From Bacteroidota bacterium (GTDB lineage Bacteria; Bacteroidota; Bacteroidia; Bacteroidales; NBLH01), in the NCBI GenBank assembly GCA_025361565.1, contig JANYKN010000007.1, positions 86,711 through 150,710 of the forward strand: a stretch of DNA of 64,000 nt. Reading direction: 5' to 3'. A program made the translations under genes and the position numbers. Below are positions 25,962 to 35,196 of the stretch, in pieces. The notes below the pieces were generated by a model that was given only the letters and a program-made list of their open reading frames with translations, was not told the origin of the DNA and did no database searches. How positions within the stretch are numbered: position 1 is the first letter of the stretch; every line of letters starts with the position of its first letter.

Positions 25962-27332
25962 ATGGAAATTATTAAGGAACAAATCGACCAATTAAATGCA
26001 ACTTTAAAAATCCAGTTAAAAGATGAGGATATCAGCCCTAAAGTTGAAACTTCACTTTCGGATTACAGAAAAAAAGCACAACTTAAAGGTTTTAGGCCAG
26101 GAAAAGTACCTATGGGCCTTATCAAAAAAATGTACGGTAAATCGGTGATGTATGAAGAAGTAAACAAACTTGTTTCGGAAACCTTAACCAATTACCTTTC
26201 AGATGAAAAGCTAGAAGTTATTGGTGAACCAATACCCTCTGAAAACCAGGAAATGATTGATTTCGACACACAGAAAGAATTCAATTTCAGCTTCGATATC
26301 GGGCTTCGTCCACAAATTGAAATAGAATTAAACAAAAAGGTTAAATGTCCATATTTCGATATTCTTGTTGACAATGAAATGTTAAGCAAATATGTTGAAT
26401 CGCATACAAGCCGCTTCGGAAAACTTGAAACAATCGATGAAGTTACTGTTGATGCTTTTATCAAAGGAACAATTGAACAAACCGATGCTGAAGGAAATGT
26501 GATTGATGGCGGTTTAAGTAAAGAGGAATCTTCCATTTCAATTGACCATATTAAAGACGAAGAGATTAGAAAGACTTTCATTGGTGCAAAACGTGAGGAT
26601 GTAATTAAAATCGATATTCAAAAAACATTTGCTTCAGATTCTGAAATTGCAATGGTTTTAGGTGTTGACAAGGAGTTAATCGAGTCTCTTGAACCTCATT
26701 TTCAATATACTATCAAAGAAATCACCGAATTCAAGAAAGCTGAAGTAAATGAAGATTTATTCGAAAAAGTTTTCCCTGGTGAGGAAATAAAAACAGAAGC
26801 TGAATTTAACGAAAAAGTGAAACAAAGTATCAAAGTGATGACTGCAAAGGACAGCGATTATAAATTTATGCTCGATTCACGCGATATGTTGCTTGACAAA
26901 ACAAATATTCCATTGCCTGAAGAATTCCTTAAAAGATGGCTTAAATTAAGGGATGAAAAAGGAGAATTGACTGAAGAAAAACTTGAAAAAGATTTCCCAT
27001 TATTCATGCGCGATTTAAAATGGCAATTAATTATGGGTAAATTGGTAAAAGACAATGAAATAAAAGTTGATCAGGAAGAAGTTAAACAATTAGCTATTGA
27101 CTTAACCGAAGCTCAGTTTCAACAATATTATGGTTTACCAGTTGGTTCGTTTCCTAGGGAACAAATGGAAAAATATGCAACTGATTTATTTCTTAAAAAA
27201 GAAGAAGAAGTAAAAAAATTGTATGATAAAAAATATGAAGATAAAGTAGCTGAATTTATTAAAGAATCGATTAAATTAGATGTTAAAGAAATTTCAGTAG
27301 AAGATTTCAATAAATTATTGTCAGAAAAATAG
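25962..27332 (+). CDS. tig: Trigger factor
   Basis: Ribosome-bound chaperone (peptidyl-prolyl isomerase type) of 456 residues that shields new chains at the tunnel exit. The N-terminal ribosome-binding domain has the signature GFRPGKVP (43-50), the FRxGK contact loop. A middle FKBP-like domain (about 155-245) is divergent, as is common in Bacteroidota, so isomerase activity is doubtful. The helical C-terminal arms form the client cradle. It is followed after 52 bp by clpP and then clpX, the classic quality-control order, so cotranscription of tig and clpP is likely. It starts just after the tRNA-Leu terminator. Confidence 0.95.
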   Translation: MEIIKEQIDQLNATLKIQLKDEDISPKVETSLSDYRKKAQLKGFRPGKVPMGLIKKMYGKSVMYEEVNKLVSETLTNYLSDEKLEVIGEPIPSENQEMIDFDTQKEFNFSFDIGLRPQIEIELNKKVKCPYFDILVDNEMLSKYVESHTSRFGKLETIDEVTVDAFIKGTIEQTDAEGNVIDGGLSKEESSISIDHIKDEEIRKTFIGAKREDVIKIDIQKTFASDSEIAMVLGVDKELIESLEPHFQYTIKEITEFKKAEVNEDLFEKVFPGEEIKTEAEFNEKVKQSIKVMTAKDSDYKFMLDSRDMLLDKTNIPLPEEFLKRWLKLRDEKGELTEEKLEKDFPLFMRDLKWQLIMGKLVKDNEIKVDQEEVKQLAIDLTEAQFQQYYGLPVGSFPREQMEKYATDLFLKKEEEVKKLYDKKYEDKVAEFIKESIKLDVKEISVEDFNKLLSEK

Positions 27333-27384
27333 TATTTTTAACAATTGTAATTTTGAAGCTATAATTTAATTAAAACATAAACCG

Positions 27385-28062
27385 ATGAATAAAGACGAAT
27401 TCAGAAAATATGCCATTAAGCATAAAGGAATCAGTAGTCTGACCCTTGATAACTACCAGGCGATATACAGTAATTATATTTCTCCAACGATTATTGAGGA
27501 GCGTCAGTTAAACGTAGCATCCATGGACGTTTTTTCAAGACTAATGATGGATAGGATTATTTTCCTAGGTGTGCCAATTGATGATTATGTTGCCAATATT
27601 ATTCAAGCACAGTTATTGTTTCTTGAATCTACTGACCCAACAAAGGATATTCAGATTTATTTCAATACTCCAGGAGGTTCAGTGCATGCAGGTTTAGGAA
27701 TTTATGACACCATGCAATATATTGGCCCAGATATCGCTACCATTTGCACTGGTATGGCTGCTTCTATGGGTGCAGTGTTACTAACAGCAGGTTCTAAAGG
27801 AAAGCGTTCGGCTCTTAAGCATTCTCGCATTATGATTCACCAGCCAATGGGTGGTGCACAGGGACAGGCTACCGATATGGAAATCACTGTTCGTGAGATT
27901 ACAAAATTGAAAAAAGAACTATACGAAATTATAGCCAAACATTCAGGCAATGAGCTGGAAAGGGTTGAAAAAGATTCAGATCGCGATTACTGGATGACTT
28001 CTGAAGAAGCCAAAGCTTATGGAATGATTGATGAAGTTCTGGTAAGGAGCAATAATAAATAG
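27385..28062 (+). CDS. clpP: ATP-dependent Clp protease proteolytic subunit
   Basis: Serine protease subunit (225 residues) that forms the two-ring proteolytic chamber fed by ClpX or ClpA/C. The catalytic triad is visible: Ser127 in GMAASMGAV, His152 in MIHQPMGG and Asp201 in SDRDYWM. The N-terminal extension of about 30 residues before the core is usual in Bacteroidota. It lies 52 bp after tig and 143 bp before clpX; the gap to clpX carries an inverted repeat with a possible promoter, so clpX may be made both with and without clpP. Confidence 0.96.
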   Translation: MNKDEFRKYAIKHKGISSLTLDNYQAIYSNYISPTIIEERQLNVASMDVFSRLMMDRIIFLGVPIDDYVANIIQAQLLFLESTDPTKDIQIYFNTPGGSVHAGLGIYDTMQYIGPDIATICTGMAASMGAVLLTAGSKGKRSALKHSRIMIHQPMGGAQGQATDMEITVREITKLKKELYEIIAKHSGNELERVEKDSDRDYWMTSEEAKAYGMIDEVLVRSNNK

Positions 28063-28083
28063 TTAGTATACAGTCATTTAAAT

Positions 28084-28131
28084 AAAAGTACAAAGATAGG
28101 ATAGTTTTAAACTTCTTTCTTTGTACTTTTG
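28084..28131 (+). promoter_or_regulatory. clpP-clpX hairpin overlapping a candidate -7 box
   Basis: AAAAGTACAAAGA (28084-28096) and TCTTTGTACTTTT (28118-28130) are a perfect 13-bp inverted repeat, 21 bp after the clpP stop. The right arm plus the next base contains TACTTTTG (28124-28131), fitting TAnnTTTG. It can be a terminator for clpP and at the same time the start of a clpX promoter. Confidence 0.5.
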
Positions 28132-28205
28132 TTGCATTAAATAATAGCCTAATTCCATTAGAATTAGCACAATAATTAGAATCATCAACAAAAGAATTTA
28201 GGATA

Positions 28206-29420
28206 ATGGATAAATGTTCGTTTTGTGGAAGAAGTAAAAAAGATGTAAATATCTTGATAGCAGGTGTATCTGGTCACATTTGCGACAGTTGCATTGAACA
28301 GGCTCACCAAATTATCCTTGAAGAATTCAAGCAAAAAGATAGTTTTGATATCAGTTCTATTAAATTACTGAAACCTATTGAAATCAAAGCATTTCTCGAC
28401 TTATACGTAATTGGGCAGGACGAAGCTAAAAAAGTACTATCCGTGGCTGTTTATAACCACTACAAAAGGCTTGCGCAAAAGGACACAAAAGATGATGTTG
28501 AAATTGAAAAATCAAACATCATTATGGTTGGAGAAACAGGTACTGGTAAAACATTGTTGGCCAGAACAATAGCAAGAATGTTGCACGTCCCATTTACAAT
28601 TGTCGATGCAACCGTTTTAACCGAGGCAGGTTATGTTGGTGAAGATATCGAAACCATTCTTACACGTTTACTACAAGTAGCTGATTATGATGTTACTTCA
28701 GCTGAAAAAGGTATTGTTTTTATTGATGAAATTGATAAAATTGCACGAAAAAGTGATAATCCATCCATAACCCGCGATGTTTCAGGTGAAGGTGTTCAAC
28801 AGGGTTTGTTAAAACTGCTTGAAGGTTCGATTGTAAACGTACCACCGCAGGGAGGAAGAAAACATCCGGATCAAAAAATGATCCCAGTAAACACAAAAGA
28901 TATTCTATTTATTGCCGGTGGTGCATTTGATGGCATTGAGCAAAAAATAGGGCAGCGGATGAACACTAAAATGGTAGGATATTCTGCCAGCAAAGATAAA
29001 GATGCAATAGATCGTGAAAATCTTTTACAATATATTGGCCCACAAGATCTTAAAGCGTTTGGGCTTATCCCTGAAATTATTGGTAGGTTGCCAATTTTAA
29101 CTTATCTTGAGGCACTTGATCGCGATACTTTAAGAAATATTCTTACAGAACCAAAAAACTCCATTATCAAACAATACGAAAAATTATTTAGAATGGATGG
29201 CGTAGAGCTTACCTTTGAAAAAAAGGTACTTGAGTTTATTGTTGATAAAGCACTTGAGTTTAAGCTTGGAGCCCGTGGACTGCGCTCTATCTGCGAAGCA
29301 ATTATGGTTGATGCCATGTTCGAAATTCCCTCAACAAAAGAGACTTCTTTGCACATAACGGTAAATTATGCCAAAAAGAAAATGAGCAATACGAATATGA
29401 AAAAATTAAGGGTGGCTTAA
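28206..29420 (+). CDS. clpX: ATP-dependent Clp protease ATP-binding subunit ClpX
   Basis: AAA+ unfoldase of 404 residues that recognises tagged proteins and threads them into ClpP. The N-terminal zinc-binding domain has Cys4, Cys7, Cys26 and Cys29. Walker A GETGTGKT (109-116), Walker [10 protein letters not shown], the pore loop GYVG and the ClpP-binding IGF-like loop region complete a normal ClpX. Length and domain order match the family. It ends 24 bp before a hairpin terminator, so it closes the tig-clpP-clpX group. Confidence 0.96.
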   Translation: MDKCSFCGRSKKDVNILIAGVSGHICDSCIEQAHQIILEEFKQKDSFDISSIKLLKPIEIKAFLDLYVIGQDEAKKVLSVAVYNHYKRLAQKDTKDDVEIEKSNIIMVGETGTGKTLLARTIARMLHVPFTIVDATVLTEAGYVGEDIETILTRLLQVADYDVTSAEKGIVFIDEIDKIARKSDNPSITRDVSGEGVQQGLLKLLEGSIVNVPPQGGRKHPDQKMIPVNTKDILFIAGGAFDGIEQKIGQRMNTKMVGYSASKDKDAIDRENLLQYIGPQDLKAFGLIPEIIGRLPILTYLEALDRDTLRNILTEPKNSIIKQYEKLFRMDGVELTFEKKVLEFIVDKALEFKLGARGLRSICEAIMVDAMFEIPSTKETSLHITVNYAKKKMSNTNMKKLRVA

Positions 29421-29444
29421 TTTAAAAAATTATACTGAAAAACA

Positions 29445-29486
29445 AAAGGATACTATCTTTTGAAAAGGTTGTATCCTTTCATTTTA
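29445..29486 (+). terminator. Terminator after clpX
   Basis: The stem AAAGGATAC (29445-29453) / GTATCCTTT (29471-29479) is followed by CATTTTATTT. It lies between convergent genes (clpX and the OmpA protein) and may serve both. Confidence 0.65.
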
Positions 29487-29505
29487 TTTCAGATTTAAAT
29501 CGTAT

Positions 29506-31605
29506 TTACATCTTCTTAATTTCAAATTCAACCCTTCTGTTTTTGCTTTCAATTTCCTCACTTCCTTTTCCAAGGGGTTTTGAAGCTCCATATCCTATCC
29601 CTGTTATTCTGCTTTTATTAACTCCATGATTTATCAGGTAGTTTTTAACTGCAGCAACCCTAAGCTGTGATAATTGAAGCAAAAGCTGAGGATCTCCTCT
29701 TGTATCTGTATGTCCTGATAATTCAATTTCCATCTTAGGATATTTATTCATCAACTCAACCAATCGATCAAGTTCAGGAATCGAAGATTCTAAAAACTCC
29801 GCTTTGCTTTTTACAAATTGAACATTTTGAAGATTTAAAATTGCTCCCGTTTCTATTGGAACCAAATATAAATCGCGTTTTATTTCTTTATAAGTTGATA
29901 TTTTACTTAAGTCGATTTGCTCATTAACAGCCATATAATTTTCGGCTTCAGCCCTAAAACTAAAAGCTTGACCATATGGTAGAATGATTTTGTAGGTTCC
30001 ATTTCCTGGATTAGAATGGGCATCACCAGCTTTAACCCCAGTGATTAAATCTTCATATACAATATCAACCCCAATGGGCTTTTTAGTTTTAAAATCGAAT
30101 ACTTTTCCATAAACTAGCACCACTGGTTCCGGTCTGGCCTCTTCGCTCAATTTAATCTCAAAAATATCCTCATTTCCCAATGAATTTCTCGAAGAAACCA
30201 AATAAGCATAATCGCCTTTTGCAGAAATAGAATAGTAAGTATCCCAATCGTTTGAATTGATTGATGGACCCAGGTTTTGAGGCTTGCTCCATTTTCGCCA
30301 ACTGTTATCAAGCCGTTTAGTCACAAATATATCTGCACTTCCATAACCGGCATGTCCATATGAATAAAAATAGAGCGTTTTATTATCATTGGCAATAAAA
30401 GGCGTTCCCTCATTCAAATAGGTATTAATATCCTCCCCCATATTAAAGGGCTTGCTGTACTCGCCATTCGGAAGCAGAAAACTTACATATAAATCTTTTG
30501 AACCATATGTGTCATCTCTTTCAATCGACATAATTAAAATTTTCCTATCTGCGGTTGGGCAATAGCTTTCATATTCGTTCCTATTGTAAAAATCTTGTAT
30601 TACTACCTGTTTGGGTATAGACCAACCTGTAGCTATTCGATTTGACATCGAAATACCCTGATCACTAACATAACCGCCACTTGAAGAATACAAACCTTCT
30701 AGTAAAAGAGTATTCCCATCAGGCGAAACTGCAATTACCAGGTTATCTCCATCATTATTAATAGGTTTCCCCATTTTTTCCAGTGCTGTCCATGTTCCAT
30801 CTGCCTTTCGGTTTGCAAACCATATATCATATTTTTTTTCAGTCCCAAAATTCGAAGGATCATATTGCCTCGCAACATAAAGCGTTTGTCCATCAGGGGA
30901 AATGATTGGAGCAATTTCAGAATATACGGAATTAATACTTGAACCCAGGTTTTTTTTCTTATATGAAGGATTCATGTCTTTTACCAGATTAATTAACTGT
31001 TTTGGATATTTTACATGGATGGATTCTACTTCTATTTTAGTTTGTGCATCAACAACAAAACCATAGAGACTTCCAAATATACCTTCAAAATCATGCATAA
31101 AAACAGAATTTCCATTAATATAAAATTTGATGGAATTTCCTGTTTTTTGTACCGACAAGATATTAAATTCCCCTAATGGATTTATATTATTTGCACTGGT
31201 TATAGTCTGCCAGTTAAAATACTTTTCCGCTTTATAACCCCAAACCTTACAAATTCCGTTTGAACTAATTGTGAAATTATTACTGTTAGACCATTCAGAA
31301 GTACCCCAGGAAATTCCAAATTCAGAATCTTTTTTACCCAATACCTGTTTTAACTTTACTTCGATGGAAAAATCCTCCTTTGGATTTATAGCAAAATCCT
31401 TCCAGAAAAAATAATTTCCATCTGTTCGCTTATTCTCTAAAATATATTTTCCATCAGAAAGTTTGGCTCTTGCTTCAACTATATCTCCAGTCCACCATCC
31501 ATTTTTATTGCTGATAAATTCATCTGAAAATAAGTAATTGACTTGAGCATAAACCAAAGTACAATTATATATTACCAAAATGCTTATTATTAATTTTTTA
31601 ACCAT
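29506..31605 (-). CDS. OmpA-family protein with PD40 repeats
   Basis: A 699-residue envelope protein. A signal peptide (1-20, ending VYAQ) is followed by a jelly-roll/3-keto-disaccharide-hydrolase-like domain (about 25-205). PD40/WD40-like beta-propeller repeats (about 225-490) carry motifs such as PIISPDGQTLYVAR and AVSPDGNTLLLEG. A carboxypeptidase-regulatory-like domain (about 495-580) and an OmpA C-terminal peptidoglycan-binding domain (about 590-699, LSGHTDTRGDPQLLLQLSQ) complete it. The OmpA part ties the protein to peptidoglycan; the role of the propeller is unknown. Similar PD40-OmpA proteins occur with gliding/T9SS genes (PorE-like), but no such partners are adjacent here. Confidence 0.88.
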   Translation of the reverse strand: MVKKLIISILVIYNCTLVYAQVNYLFSDEFISNKNGWWTGDIVEARAKLSDGKYILENKRTDGNYFFWKDFAINPKEDFSIEVKLKQVLGKKDSEFGISWGTSEWSNSNNFTISSNGICKVWGYKAEKYFNWQTITSANNINPLGEFNILSVQKTGNSIKFYINGNSVFMHDFEGIFGSLYGFVVDAQTKIEVESIHVKYPKQLINLVKDMNPSYKKKNLGSSINSVYSEIAPIISPDGQTLYVARQYDPSNFGTEKKYDIWFANRKADGTWTALEKMGKPINNDGDNLVIAVSPDGNTLLLEGLYSSSGGYVSDQGISMSNRIATGWSIPKQVVIQDFYNRNEYESYCPTADRKILIMSIERDDTYGSKDLYVSFLLPNGEYSKPFNMGEDINTYLNEGTPFIANDNKTLYFYSYGHAGYGSADIFVTKRLDNSWRKWSKPQNLGPSINSNDWDTYYSISAKGDYAYLVSSRNSLGNEDIFEIKLSEEARPEPVVLVYGKVFDFKTKKPIGVDIVYEDLITGVKAGDAHSNPGNGTYKIILPYGQAFSFRAEAENYMAVNEQIDLSKISTYKEIKRDLYLVPIETGAILNLQNVQFVKSKAEFLESSIPELDRLVELMNKYPKMEIELSGHTDTRGDPQLLLQLSQLRVAAVKNYLINHGVNKSRITGIGYGASKPLGKGSEEIESKNRRVEFEIKKM

Positions 31606-31973
31606 GGCCTGCCTTTTTTTAAAAGAATTCGAATTCTTTACTATAAATATCCGAATTTTTTTCGATATCCAATTGATTATTATTAGAATGGAAAATATAA
31701 ATCAGCTAATCTTGATGTCTAAATTAACAAAGCAGAATCTAAATGTAATTTAATGAATTAGGCACATACTTCAACATATTGTAACACAGATTCCAATTTA
31801 GATTAAATTGCGTTTTCAAAACAATTCATTATATTCTAAATGATCTTAAATTATATATTGCTGCTAAAAGATGAAGAAAATATTGATATTACTTGCCAAC
31901 ATTAAGTATTTTAAAACAGATATTAGTAAATCTGTTTAAAATAGTACATTGACAAGTTTTTTATAGTGACAAC
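31606..31973. other. Gene-free stretch of 368 bp
   Basis: AT-rich DNA upstream of the OmpA-family gene. It presumably holds its promoter. No repeat, RNA or open frame worth reporting was seen. Confidence 0.5.
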
Positions 31974-32615
31974 CTATAACCTCACAATTTTGCCATCCTC
32001 TTGAATTTTATATTTACGGGTCACTTCGTTCGATTTTACCGATATTTCCATATTTTTATCAATGGAACCCTCGGTATTGAACTCCTGTCCGGCTTGTGGA
32101 CCTGCCCCCATTAATTCATAGGCTGCAAAATCGATATTGGAAATGAGTTTTCCTTCATTATTATAGGTACACAAAAAATAGTAAGTTGAACCCATTTCAA
32201 AACGTCCATAAACAATTGCATGGTATTTATTGGTATTCAATGGATTGCTAATATAATAGAAATCTGTATACTCAGCCATTTCTTCAAAATCTTTTTTAGA
32301 AAGTTTTTCCGCTTTCGAAAGATAATTGACTTGCTCATTTATTGGAATTTTTTCAAATTTTTCTTTTCCACTAGGGTTTTCGTTGTATGGAAGCGACCTT
32401 TTATCAAATTTTCCTAAAAAAGTTTCAAATTGAGGATTTAGTTTAGCTACTTTTTGTTGCTCATTATCATTACTGGTGTTATTTTCACCTGATTGAATAC
32501 CATTTTCAGATTGCTGAGATGCATCATTATTCTGATTTTCAGTATTACTACTATTACACTTACATGAGCAGACCAGCATCAATCCAATGATTGAAATTAA
32601 AAGTATTTTTTTCAT
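31974..32615 (-). CDS. Hypothetical lipoprotein
   Basis: A 213-residue protein with a lipoprotein signal (MKKILLISIIGLMLVCSC; lipobox Cys at 16 or 18), then a low-complexity Asn/Ser/Gln/Glu linker (about 20-55) that tethers the domain away from the membrane. The folded part (about 60-213) has no recognised motif. Its end is rich in beta strands (MEISVKSNEVTRKYKI). Length and layout suggest a single-domain outer- or inner-membrane-anchored lipoprotein. It stands alone, with 209 bp to the next gene. Confidence 0.7.
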   Translation of the reverse strand: MKKILLISIIGLMLVCSCKCNSSNTENQNNDASQQSENGIQSGENNTSNDNEQQKVAKLNPQFETFLGKFDKRSLPYNENPSGKEKFEKIPINEQVNYLSKAEKLSKKDFEEMAEYTDFYYISNPLNTNKYHAIVYGRFEMGSTYYFLCTYNNEGKLISNIDFAAYELMGAGPQAGQEFNTEGSIDKNMEISVKSNEVTRKYKIQEDGKIVRL

Positions 32616-32824
32616 TGTTTTAGGTTTTAATAATTTTTGAATTTATACCAAAATAAATTAATCTTCTTCAAAAATACAACTTCCAGCTTTTTGAAGTATT
32701 TTAACGGTCATTGTAATTCCTTATTCGTTTATCTTCATTCACATTTGAATTGAAGATTATTAGCATGTCAATCTGTGAAAATCATTTGCTAAAAGTTATT
32801 TCTCCATTTTGCAATTGAAAAAAA

Positions 32825-33622
32825 TTAAACCAAAAACTCTTTTAACTTTTTAATGAGCAATTCAGGCTGCTGCACATGCAGCCAATGCCCAGCATGTGGA
32901 ATAATCTCTAATTTTGCATTTGGAAAAAATGATTTAATCTCATCCAAATCATCACTTGTAATATATTCTGATTCAGCACCTTTCACAAATAAAACAGGAA
33001 AATCCTGAATTGACTTATTACCAGTTGGTTTAAATCCATCAAGGATATTATTAATATTTTCATAAAGGTCTTCGATATTCAAAATCCATCCGAAAGACAT
33101 ATCATGATTTCTTTTTATATTTTTCATTAAAAATTGCCGAATTTGCTCATTTGGAATAAACTTGGCAAGCTCCTTATTAAGATCCTCACGTTTTTTTAGA
33201 CGTGAAAAATCAATCGCCAACATGCCTTCCATGATTTGTTTATGATTTAATGTATCAGATTGTATATCAATAGAAAACAAATAGGATTTTGGAGCAATAT
33301 CAATGATAATTAGATGACTTAATAACTCAGGGTATTTATCGGCAAAATACATGGCAGTTTTTCCGCCCATGGAATGTCCAAGAAGAATGGGCTTTATCAA
33401 TTGATGTTCAGCAATAAATGCATATAAATCTTCAGCCATCAATCCGTAATTATGATCCTTGCTGTGCGGCGAATGTCCATGATTTCGCAAATCAATTAGC
33501 CAGACTTCAAAATTCGCAGACAATTCACGGGCGATACTCACCCAATTATCAGATGAACCATATAAACCATGCAAGATAATAAAAGGTTGTCCTTTTCCTA
33601 ATTTGCGAAAAAAAAGTTTCAT
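32825..33622 (-). CDS. Alpha/beta-fold hydrolase (YbfF-like esterase)
   Basis: A 265-residue cytosolic hydrolase without signal peptide. The oxyanion region HGLYGSSDNW (18-27), the DLRNHGHS motif, the nucleophile elbow GHSMGG with Ser84, and the catalytic His in HAGHWLHVQQPE (about 243) are all present. The acid residue lies near KGAESEYI. This pattern is closest to the YbfF group of acyl-CoA/thioesterase-like hydrolases, but the substrate is open. Its start is 85 bp beyond the end of pdxJ on the same strand, so both may share a transcript. Confidence 0.88.
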   Translation of the reverse strand: MKLFFRKLGKGQPFIILHGLYGSSDNWVSIARELSANFEVWLIDLRNHGHSPHSKDHNYGLMAEDLYAFIAEHQLIKPILLGHSMGGKTAMYFADKYPELLSHLIIIDIAPKSYLFSIDIQSDTLNHKQIMEGMLAIDFSRLKKREDLNKELAKFIPNEQIRQFLMKNIKRNHDMSFGWILNIEDLYENINNILDGFKPTGNKSIQDFPVLFVKGAESEYITSDDLDEIKSFFPNAKLEIIPHAGHWLHVQQPELLIKKLKEFLV

Positions 33623-33707
33623 TCCATCAATAGTTTACTGGTAATTTACAATTTACAGCACAACACAATTCCCAATTTATGGCTATTAAGCGGTTGCTAA
33701 TTTTCAA

Positions 33708-34421
33708 CTAATCCAATAATCTAAGATACATCTGAATGGTATTTTCAAGTCCAAAATAAAGCGCATCACAAATTAAAGCATGTCCGATAGATACCTCATC
33801 AAGACCTTTGACCATTTCATTAAAGAATTTTAGGTTTTCAAGGCTTAGGTCGTGCCCTGCATTAAGGCCCAGTCCATTTTGGATTGCACATTGTGCAGCT
33901 TTTACAAATGGAGCTACTGCAATTTCTTTGTTTGCCGGATATTGAATTGCGTATGGTTCAGTGTATAATTCTATTCTGTTGGTGCCAGTTTTGGCTGCAT
34001 TTTCAATGTTTTTAAGATTGGTATCAATAAAAATGGAAGTCCGTATTCCTACATTTTTAAATTCAGCAATAACCTCTTTTAAAAAACTTTCATGTTTAAT
34101 GGTATCCCAACCAGCATTTGAAGTAATGGCCGTTGGAGGATCAGGAACTAAGGTTACCTGCTCAGGTTTGACTTTAATCACCAAATCAATAAAACTATTA
34201 GAAGGATAACCTTCAATATTAAATTCAGTATATACGATTGGCCTTAAATCAAATACATCTTGATAGCGAATATGCCTTTCATCGGGTCTGGGGTGAATGG
34301 TAATTCCCTCGGCACCAAATCGTTGACAATCAATTGCAACTTTTTGCAAATCCGGAACATTTCCTCCTCTTGCATTTCGAATAGTTGCAATTTTATTAAT
34401 ATTTACACTTAATCTGGTCAT
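33708..34421 (-). CDS. pdxJ: Pyridoxine 5'-phosphate synthase
   Basis: TIM-barrel enzyme of 237 residues that condenses 1-deoxyxylulose 5-phosphate with 3-amino-2-oxopropyl phosphate, the last ring-forming step of the DXP-dependent vitamin B6 pathway. Signatures: [17 protein letters not shown] at the N-terminus, [12 protein letters not shown] with phosphate and catalytic residues, TEPYA, and [12 protein letters not shown] near the C-terminus. Length matches the family. It is divergent from the CBS gene, with 89 bp between their starts. The pairing of pdxJ with the CBS/barrel/nadK cluster is common in Bacteroidota genomes. Confidence 0.96.
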   Translation of the reverse strand: MTRLSVNINKIATIRNARGGNVPDLQKVAIDCQRFGAEGITIHPRPDERHIRYQDVFDLRPIVYTEFNIEGYPSNSFIDLVIKVKPEQVTLVPDPPTAITSNAGWDTIKHESFLKEVIAEFKNVGIRTSIFIDTNLKNIENAAKTGTNRIELYTEPYAIQYPANKEIAVAPFVKAAQCAIQNGLGLNAGHDLSLENLKFFNEMVKGLDEVSIGHALICDALYFGLENTIQMYLRLLD

Positions 34422-34510
34422 TTTTAGTTATATTTAGATTAAAATCATTAGGTTTGTAAAATAATTGATCCGATTACAAAATTAACACGAAATTTCCAAG
34501 GAAAAGCATT

Positions 34511-35176
34511 ATGCTGGCTAAAGATTTAATATCAGATATAATTCCTCACCTAAAAACTTCTGATAGCGGAATAAAAGCCCTTATCTGGATGGAAATTTTT
34601 AAAGTTTCACATCTACCAATTGTAAATAATGATGAATTTTTGGGTTTAATTTCTGACACCGATATTTATAATTTGAATGAGGCAGATCAATCTATTGGAA
34701 CCCATCCGCTTTCCTTAATGCGGCCTTTTGTTTATCGCAATCAACATATTTACGAAGTTGTAAGCCTTTTTTCGAAATTAAATCTATCTATAGTACCTGT
34801 TTTAAATGAACAAAAGCACTATGTTGGTTGTATTACATTGCAGGATTTAACTGTTAATTTTGCAAAATTAGTTGGGGTTAACGAACCCGGCGCTATTATA
34901 ATATTAGAACTTAATATACACGATTATTTGCTCACTGAAATTGCACAAATTGTAGAAAGTAACGACTCAAAAATACTAAGCCTGTACGTTTCAACGTTTA
35001 AAAACTCTACCAAACTAAATGTAACCTTAAAACTAAATACATCGAACTTAAGTTCAATTATTCAAACTTTCGAACGCTATAATTACACGATTATGGCCTC
35101 ATTTTTAGAAGATGAAGAGTTAGAACATTTTTATGATGATAGGTTCGAATCATTTATGAATTATCTTGACATATAG
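34511..35176 (+). CDS. CBS-domain protein
   Basis: A 221-residue protein with two CBS motifs (about 5-55 and 70-120), which as a pair bind adenine nucleotides and act as an energy sensor. The rest (about 125-221) resembles an ACT-like regulatory fold with a LLTEIAQIVESNDSKIL helix. No catalytic domain is attached. It begins the plus-strand cluster that goes on with the outer-membrane barrel gene 20 bp downstream, so cotranscription is likely. The bound ligand and the partner protein are unknown. Confidence 0.85.
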   Translation: MLAKDLISDIIPHLKTSDSGIKALIWMEIFKVSHLPIVNNDEFLGLISDTDIYNLNEADQSIGTHPLSLMRPFVYRNQHIYEVVSLFSKLNLSIVPVLNEQKHYVGCITLQDLTVNFAKLVGVNEPGAIIILELNIHDYLLTEIAQIVESNDSKILSLYVSTFKNSTKLNVTLKLNTSNLSSIIQTFERYNYTIMASFLEDEELEHFYDDRFESFMNYLDI

Positions 35177-35196
35177 CTCAATGCTAATTTAGATTT

